Assembly: GCA_964495095.1 (NCBI GenBank)
Contig: CAZBUH010000042.1
Coordinates: forward strand, 1 to 15,640
Direction of reading: 5' to 3'
DNA from: CAZBUH01 sp964495095
Lineage (GTDB): Bacteria > Bacillota > Clostridia > Oscillospirales > Oscillospiraceae
DNA length: 15,640 nucleotides
Positions 11,590 to 15,640 of the stretch are shown here, in pieces. Positions within the stretch are counted from its first letter, which is position 1, and each line of letters starts with the position of its first letter. Below the pieces are notes generated by a model. The model was not told where the DNA came from and did no database searches. It saw only the letters and a list, made by a program, of their open reading frames with translations. A program made the position numbers and the translations under genes.

Positions 11590-12921
11590 ATGCTGAGTGC
11601 TATAGCAAAGCCGTTTGGTATTTTGCTGATGTGGCTTTATGAGCTGTTCAAGAATTACGGCATAGCCGTTATCGTGTTCGCTCTTATAGTCAAGCTCATA
11701 CTCCTGCCTTTTATGGCAAAGAGTAAGCGCAGTATGATGCGCATGACCCGATTCCAGCCAAGGCTGAAGGAGCTGGAGAAGAAGTTCGGAAACGACAAGG
11801 AAAAATACAACGCCGAGGTGGCCAAGCTGTATAAGGAAGAGGGCGTAAACCCCATGTCCGGCTGCCTCTGGTCCCTGCTGCCGTTCCCAATACTGCTGGC
11901 CCTGTATCAGGCCATCCGTTACCCTCTGACGATCATGATGGGCGTATCCTCGGAGCTTTTGGCCGAGGGCGGCGCCATCTATGAGCTTCTGCAGAAGCTG
12001 GGCTATTCCAGCAACATCAGCGCGGCCTACGAGCAGATTGCCCAGACGCAGTTTATCTCCAGCAACTGGGAGCAGTTCAAGGCCCTCGGTATTGAGAAGC
12101 TGCAGCAGATAGACTACTCTTTCCTTGGCCTTGACCTGGGCTCCCAGCCTAGCTTTAAGCTCTGGGCTGTTGACTGGAGCACCGCGGACAAGTGGCAGGT
12201 TATCGGCCTGTTCCTTATCCCGATAATTTCCGGCGTGCTCACATATCTATCCTCTTACATCAGCTCGAAGATGTCGGGGCAGGATATGTCGGGCAATAAG
12301 ACAATGATGATAATGATGCCCATCGTATCTCTGTGGATAGGCTTTGCGATGCCTGCGGCGCTGGGCGTATACTGGATAGCCAGCTACGTTTTCAGCATCC
12401 TTCAGGATGTCGTGCTCACAAAGAGATATAAGCGGATAATGGACATTGAGGACGCCGACCGCATTGCAAAGCAGAAAGCCCGGGAGGCCGAGCTTGAGGC
12501 AAAGCGCGCGGAGACGGAGCGGCTGAAGGCGGAGAACGCAACGGTCGTAAATCCCAACACATCCCGCAGGAAAAAGCAGACTGCCGAGCGCCAGGCCGCG
12601 GCCGAGAAGGCGGCGGAGTGGGGCAGGAAGAACGCCAAGGAGACGCCGAAGGAGGCGGAGCCTTCGAGAGAGGGCAACCGTCCCTATGCAAGAGGACGGG
12701 CCTACGACCCGGAGCGCTATAAGGGCTCCGGTGAGCAGGACGGGGATGCGGAGGATGCGTCCGGCGCGGCGCCGGAAGAGGCCGGCGAGCCGGAGACGGC
12801 TGAAATCCCGGAGATTTCCGGGGCCGCTGGGGAGCTTTTCGACACGGAGGACGGGCCTTGCGATAACGACGAAGAGCTTTCCGGCGTGAAGGAAGCGGAG
12901 AAGTCCGACGATGACGAATAA
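11590..12921 (+). CDS. yidC: Membrane protein insertase YidC/Oxa1 family
   Basis: The 443-residue integral membrane protein inserts proteins into the membrane alone or with SecYEG. Membrane segments lie at about 23-43, 92-112, 204-224, 238-255 and 256-276. The first conserved helix has Lys35 (IVKLILLPF) where most Gram-positive YidC proteins have the essential Arg of the hydrophilic groove. A long extracytoplasmic loop (about 115-200) lies between helices 2 and 3. There is no lipobox at the N-terminus. After residue 285 comes a charged tail of about 150 residues. It is first Lys/Arg/Glu-rich and predicted coiled-coil, then strongly acidic, and is much longer than in Bacillus SpoIIIJ. Basic YidC tails often contact ribosomes; the acidic end is unusual. 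The jag gene starts 11 nt downstream. Confidence 0.95.
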   Translation: MLSAIAKPFGILLMWLYELFKNYGIAVIVFALIVKLILLPFMAKSKRSMMRMTRFQPRLKELEKKFGNDKEKYNAEVAKLYKEEGVNPMSGCLWSLLPFPILLALYQAIRYPLTIMMGVSSELLAEGGAIYELLQKLGYSSNISAAYEQIAQTQFISSNWEQFKALGIEKLQQIDYSFLGLDLGSQPSFKLWAVDWSTADKWQVIGLFLIPIISGVLTYLSSYISSKMSGQDMSGNKTMMIMMPIVSLWIGFAMPAALGVYWIASYVFSILQDVVLTKRYKRIMDIEDADRIAKQKAREAELEAKRAETERLKAENATVVNPNTSRRKKQTAERQAAAEKAAEWGRKNAKETPKEAEPSREGNRPYARGRAYDPERYKGSGEQDGDAEDASGAAPEEAGEPETAEIPEISGAAGELFDTEDGPCDNDEELSGVKEAEKSDDDE

Positions 12922-12932
12922 GGAGAAGCCTT

Positions 12933-13601
12933 ATGATTAAAAGTGCAGAATTTTCCGGCAAAACGGAAGAAGAGGCTGTGGCTGCAGCCCTTGCGGAGCT
13001 TGGTCTGGAGCGGGACGCAGTCTCTATAAAGGTAATTGAGCGCGCCAAGTCCGGTTTTCTGGGCATTGGCGCTTCCCCTGCGAAGATACTTGTGGAATAT
13101 GAGGTCAAAGATTCAAAGGCGGAGCAGGTCGAGACATTTTTGAAGGGCCTTTTCCAGCATATGGGCTCCGACGCCGTGCCCCAGGTCACGGAGCGGGAGG
13201 ACGGCGTTATAGACGTCCAGCTCGTGGGTGAGAATCTGGGCGCCCTTATAGGACGCCGGGGCGAGACGCTGGACGCCATACAGCATCTGGCCAACTATTC
13301 CGTAAACAGGGGCGCTGAAAAGCGCGTCCGCATAAATGTGGACGCCGAGGGCTACCGCGAGAAGCGTGAGGAGTCCTTAAAGCGCCTTGCCGAAAAGGTG
13401 GCGGGTAAGGTGGTAAAGTACCGCCGCAACGTCACCCTTGAGCCTATGAACTCTTACGAGCGCCATGTCATACACACAGCGCTTCAGGACTACAAAGGTG
13501 TAACGACCTATTCCACCGGCACAGAGCCGAACAGACGTGTTGTCGTGGCGTATGACCGCACAGGCAGCGTTTCCGCCGGCGAGAGCCGGGAGTGGTGCTG
13601 A
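12933..13601 (+). CDS. jag: RNA-binding protein Jag/KhpB (Jag_N, KH and R3H domains)
   Basis: The 222-residue cytosolic RNA-binding protein is encoded almost always after yidC in Gram-positives. The Jag_N domain (1-50) has KSGFLGIG (39-46). A KH domain (about 90-140) carries the GRRG loop (107-110) followed by ETLDAIQ. A C-terminal R3H domain (about 145-208) has the defining Arg177 and His181 in ERHVIH. KhpB pairs with KhpA in other Firmicutes and affects cell elongation and mRNA regulation. An AAGGAG site precedes the ATG. It is followed by acpP after 21 nt, not by mnmE as in most relatives. Confidence 0.96.
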   Translation: MIKSAEFSGKTEEEAVAAALAELGLERDAVSIKVIERAKSGFLGIGASPAKILVEYEVKDSKAEQVETFLKGLFQHMGSDAVPQVTEREDGVIDVQLVGENLGALIGRRGETLDAIQHLANYSVNRGAEKRVRINVDAEGYREKREESLKRLAEKVAGKVVKYRRNVTLEPMNSYERHVIHTALQDYKGVTTYSTGTEPNRRVVVAYDRTGSVSAGESREWC

Positions 13602-13622
13602 TTCCCGGGAGGAGACCAAGCA

Positions 13623-13847
13623 ATGTTTGAGAGAGTAAAAAAAGCCCTTGTGGACCAGCTTGAGCTGGACGCGGACGAAATAACGATGGACACCAGGCTG
13701 AGCGACGATCTGGGCATAGACTCCCTGGATTTGGTGGAGCTTATGACCAGCATGGAGGACGAGCTGGGGATAGTGATAACCGAGGAGTCCCTGGATAAAC
13801 TCAGCAGCGTTGGAGACGTAGTGAGATTTCTCGAGCGTCTTGCATAA
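13623..13847 (+). CDS. acpP: Acyl carrier protein
   Basis: The 74-residue acidic protein carries growing fatty-acyl chains on a 4'-phosphopantetheine arm. The attachment site is Ser34 in DDLGIDSLDLVEL, preceded by the usual acidic helix 1 and followed by the helix-2 recognition sequence. Length and charge are typical. A GGGAGGAG site lies just before the ATG. It is the last gene before a strong terminator and probably belongs to the rpmH-to-jag transcript. In most Firmicutes acpP follows fabD/fabG or plsX. Placement here may mean a second ACP copy or a rearrangement. Confidence 0.95.
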   Translation: MFERVKKALVDQLELDADEITMDTRLSDDLGIDSLDLVELMTSMEDELGIVITEESLDKLSSVGDVVRFLERLA

Positions 13848-13858
13848 AACTACATAAT

Positions 13859-13890
13859 AAAACGCCGGCGCTGCTGCGCCGGCGTTTTTT
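13859..13890 (+). terminator. Strong rho-independent terminator after acpP
   Basis: A perfect 13-bp stem (13859-13871 with 13876-13888) with a TGCT loop is followed by a six-T run (13885-13890). It separates the rpmH-acpP operon from pyrG. Confidence 0.95.
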
Positions 13891-13915
13891 AATTGGTGAA
13901 AAATCCTTTTTGCTA

Positions 13916-13944
13916 TTGCGAAAAACGTCAAAAGAGGGTAAAAT
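13916..13944 (+). promoter_or_regulatory. Sigma-A promoter of pyrG
   Basis: TTGCGA (13916-13921, 4 of 6) and TAAAAT (13939-13944, 5 of 6) are spaced by 17 bp. The start near 13951 gives a leader of about 32 nt, too short to hold the CTP-responsive attenuator known upstream of pyrG in Bacillus. Confidence 0.6.
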
Positions 13945-13982
13945 GATTTTGTTATTTTTTTGATGTGTTGGAGGAAGAGAAA

Positions 13983-15599
13983 ATGCCCGTAAAATATATA
14001 TTCGTAACAGGCGGAGTGGTTTCCGGACTGGGTAAAGGCATAACGGCGGCGTCTCTGGGACGCCTTTTGAAGCAGCGCGGCTTAAAGGTGACTATACAGA
14101 AATTCGATCCGTATCTCAATGTGGACCCCGGCACCATGAGCCCCTATCAGCACGGAGAGGTGTTTGTCACCGACGACGGCGCGGAGACAGACCTTGACCT
14201 TGGCCATTACGAGCGTTTTATAGACGAGAGCCTCAGCGTAAATTCCAGCATAACCTCCGGAAAGGTGTACTGGAACGTCCTTTCCCGTGAGCGCACCGGC
14301 GACTACCTGGGAGGTACGGTGCAGATAATCCCCCATATCACAAATGAGATAAAGGACAGGGTTTACCGGCTCGCCCGTGGGCCTGTTCAGCCGGACGTGG
14401 TTATAACCGAGATAGGCGGCACCGTGGGCGATATTGAGTCCCAGGCGTTCCTGGAGGCAATACGCCAGGTTGCCGGCGAGGTTGGAAAGCAGAACGTGCT
14501 GTATGTGCACGTCTCCCTTATAGTCAAAATACCCGGCTCCGACGATTTAAAGAGCAAGCCCACCCAGCACACGGTAAAGGAGCTGCGGGGCATCGGCATA
14601 CAGCCGGATATCCTGGTCTGCCGCAGCGACGACCCGATACCCCAGGATATGATAGAGAAGATATCCCTTTTCTGCAATGTGGATACCGACTGCGTTATCC
14701 CCAATATGACGGCGGAGACCCTGTACCAGGTGCCCCTGATGCTCCACGAGGAGGGGCTGGACACCGCAGTGTGCCGCAAGCTTGGCATCGACGCGCCGGA
14801 GCCGGACCTCACCGAGTGGACGGAGATGGTGCACAGGATATTAAATCCCAAATCCTCTGTGAAAATCGGCCTGGTGGGGAAATATGTCGCCCTGCACGAC
14901 GCTTATCTCAGCGTTGTGGAGGCGCTGAACCACGGCGGCTATGAAAACGACGTGAGTGTGGAGATGAAGTGGATAGACTCCGAGGAGCTGACGGACGAGA
15001 ACGCGGCCGCCTATCTCTCCGACTGCGACGGCGTGCTTGTGCCCGGCGGTTTCGGAGACAGGGGAATAGAGGGGAAAATTTCCGCAGCCAGATATGCCAG
15101 GGAAAATAAGGTGCCCTATTTCGGAATATGCCTTGGTATGCAGATGGCCGTAATAGAGTTTGCGCGGCATGTGGCCGGAATGACCGGCGCACACTCCACG
15201 GAATTTGAGGAGGACACGCCCTATCCCGTTATCGACCTTATGCTTGAGCAGCGGGACATCACCGACAAGGGCGGCACGATGCGCCTGGGCGTCTACCCGT
15301 GCCGGGTGGTCTTCCCGGATACGAACATATACAGGGCTTACGGCGACGAGGTCATCTATGAGCGCCACCGCCACCGCTGGGAGTTCAACAACAGCTTCAA
15401 GGAGCAGCTGGAGGAGGCCGGGCTTTCAATTACCGGCGTATCGCCGGACGGCAGGCTCGTTGAAACGGTGGAGCTGAAGGACCATCCCTGGTATACGGGA
15501 GTGCAGTTCCATCCGGAGTTTAAGAGCCGGCCCAACAGGGCGCATCCGCTGTTCAGGGATTTTATAAAAGCGGCAAAGGCCCAGAGCGGGAAAAAATAA
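13983..15599 (+). CDS. pyrG: CTP synthase (glutamine-hydrolysing)
   Basis: The 538-residue tetrameric enzyme converts UTP, ATP and glutamine to CTP. The N-terminal synthetase domain opens with KYIFVTGGVVSGLGKGITAA (P-loop-like), then SPYQHGEVFVTDDGAETDLDLGHYERF and the TEIGGTVGDIES segment. The C-terminal class-I glutamine amidotransferase domain has the PGGFGDRG oxyanion region and the catalytic triad Cys383 (FGICLGMQ), His510 and Glu512 (QFHPEF). Length is normal. The ATG at 13983 is chosen because GGAGG (13970-13974) is 8 nt upstream and the protein family starts here. An upstream GTG at 13965 would overlap the ribosome binding site. It is transcribed from its own promoter. No terminator is visible in the 41 nt before the window ends. 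Confidence 0.98.
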   Translation: MPVKYIFVTGGVVSGLGKGITAASLGRLLKQRGLKVTIQKFDPYLNVDPGTMSPYQHGEVFVTDDGAETDLDLGHYERFIDESLSVNSSITSGKVYWNVLSRERTGDYLGGTVQIIPHITNEIKDRVYRLARGPVQPDVVITEIGGTVGDIESQAFLEAIRQVAGEVGKQNVLYVHVSLIVKIPGSDDLKSKPTQHTVKELRGIGIQPDILVCRSDDPIPQDMIEKISLFCNVDTDCVIPNMTAETLYQVPLMLHEEGLDTAVCRKLGIDAPEPDLTEWTEMVHRILNPKSSVKIGLVGKYVALHDAYLSVVEALNHGGYENDVSVEMKWIDSEELTDENAAAYLSDCDGVLVPGGFGDRGIEGKISAARYARENKVPYFGICLGMQMAVIEFARHVAGMTGAHSTEFEEDTPYPVIDLMLEQRDITDKGGTMRLGVYPCRVVFPDTNIYRAYGDEVIYERHRHRWEFNNSFKEQLEEAGLSITGVSPDGRLVETVELKDHPWYTGVQFHPEFKSRPNRAHPLFRDFIKAAKAQSGKK

Positions 15600-15640
15600 T
15601 TCCGGCTTTTGAGGCTGTAACGTAAAAAGCGCTTGGCCCC

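Noticed and set aside
12416..13294. 292-codon minus-strand frame across the yidC/jag junction
   Set aside because: The translation is Arg/Pro/Ser-rich low complexity, antisense to two certain genes.

Overview
The window looks like chromosome of an endospore-forming, anaerobic member of the Clostridia, probably related to the Oscillospiraceae/Ruminococcaceae. A clear sporulation sigma factor G, strong GGAGG-type ribosome binding sites, the Gram-positive gene order rpmH-rnpA-yidD-yidC-jag, and a superoxide reductase in place of a superoxide dismutase support this. No tRNA, rRNA or CRISPR array was seen.

Left part (1-6934). A leftward lipoprotein or secreted-protein gene is cut off by the left edge. 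After about 370 bp with no convincing gene, a rightward accessory locus begins. It holds a D-2-hydroxyacid dehydrogenase, a LysR regulator, a lipoprotein solute-binding protein with no permease beside it, three tandem divergent paralogs of a long SnoaL/NTF2-like family (243, 243 and 247 residues), and an unrecognised 134-residue protein. The last two junctions use TAATG stop-start overlaps. A perfect 12-bp hairpin separates the binding protein from the SnoaL genes, and a strong bidirectional terminator closes the locus. This set looks like an uptake-and-catabolism island for an unknown small molecule and is the best candidate here for an undescribed pathway.

Middle part (6935-10230), all leftward. 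It contains sigG, an OFA/OxlT-like MFS transporter with its own sigma-A promoter and a leader of about 170 nt, then a NifX-like small protein with a Cys/His tail and a two-centre superoxide reductase. The sigG leader is notable. The terminator of the transporter contains the sigG Shine-Dalgarno sequence in its 3' arm, and a possible sigma-F/sigma-G promoter lies inside the same hairpin. A transcript from that promoter would lack the sequestering arm.

Right part (10213-15640), rightward. An IS whose transposase has lost its catalytic core lies just upstream of rpmH. A consensus sigma-A promoter followed by a long palindrome drives rpmH-rnpA-yidD-yidC-jag-acpP, which ends at a strong terminator. 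pyrG follows with its own promoter and a short leader. jag is followed by acpP and pyrG rather than the usual mnmE/mnmG.
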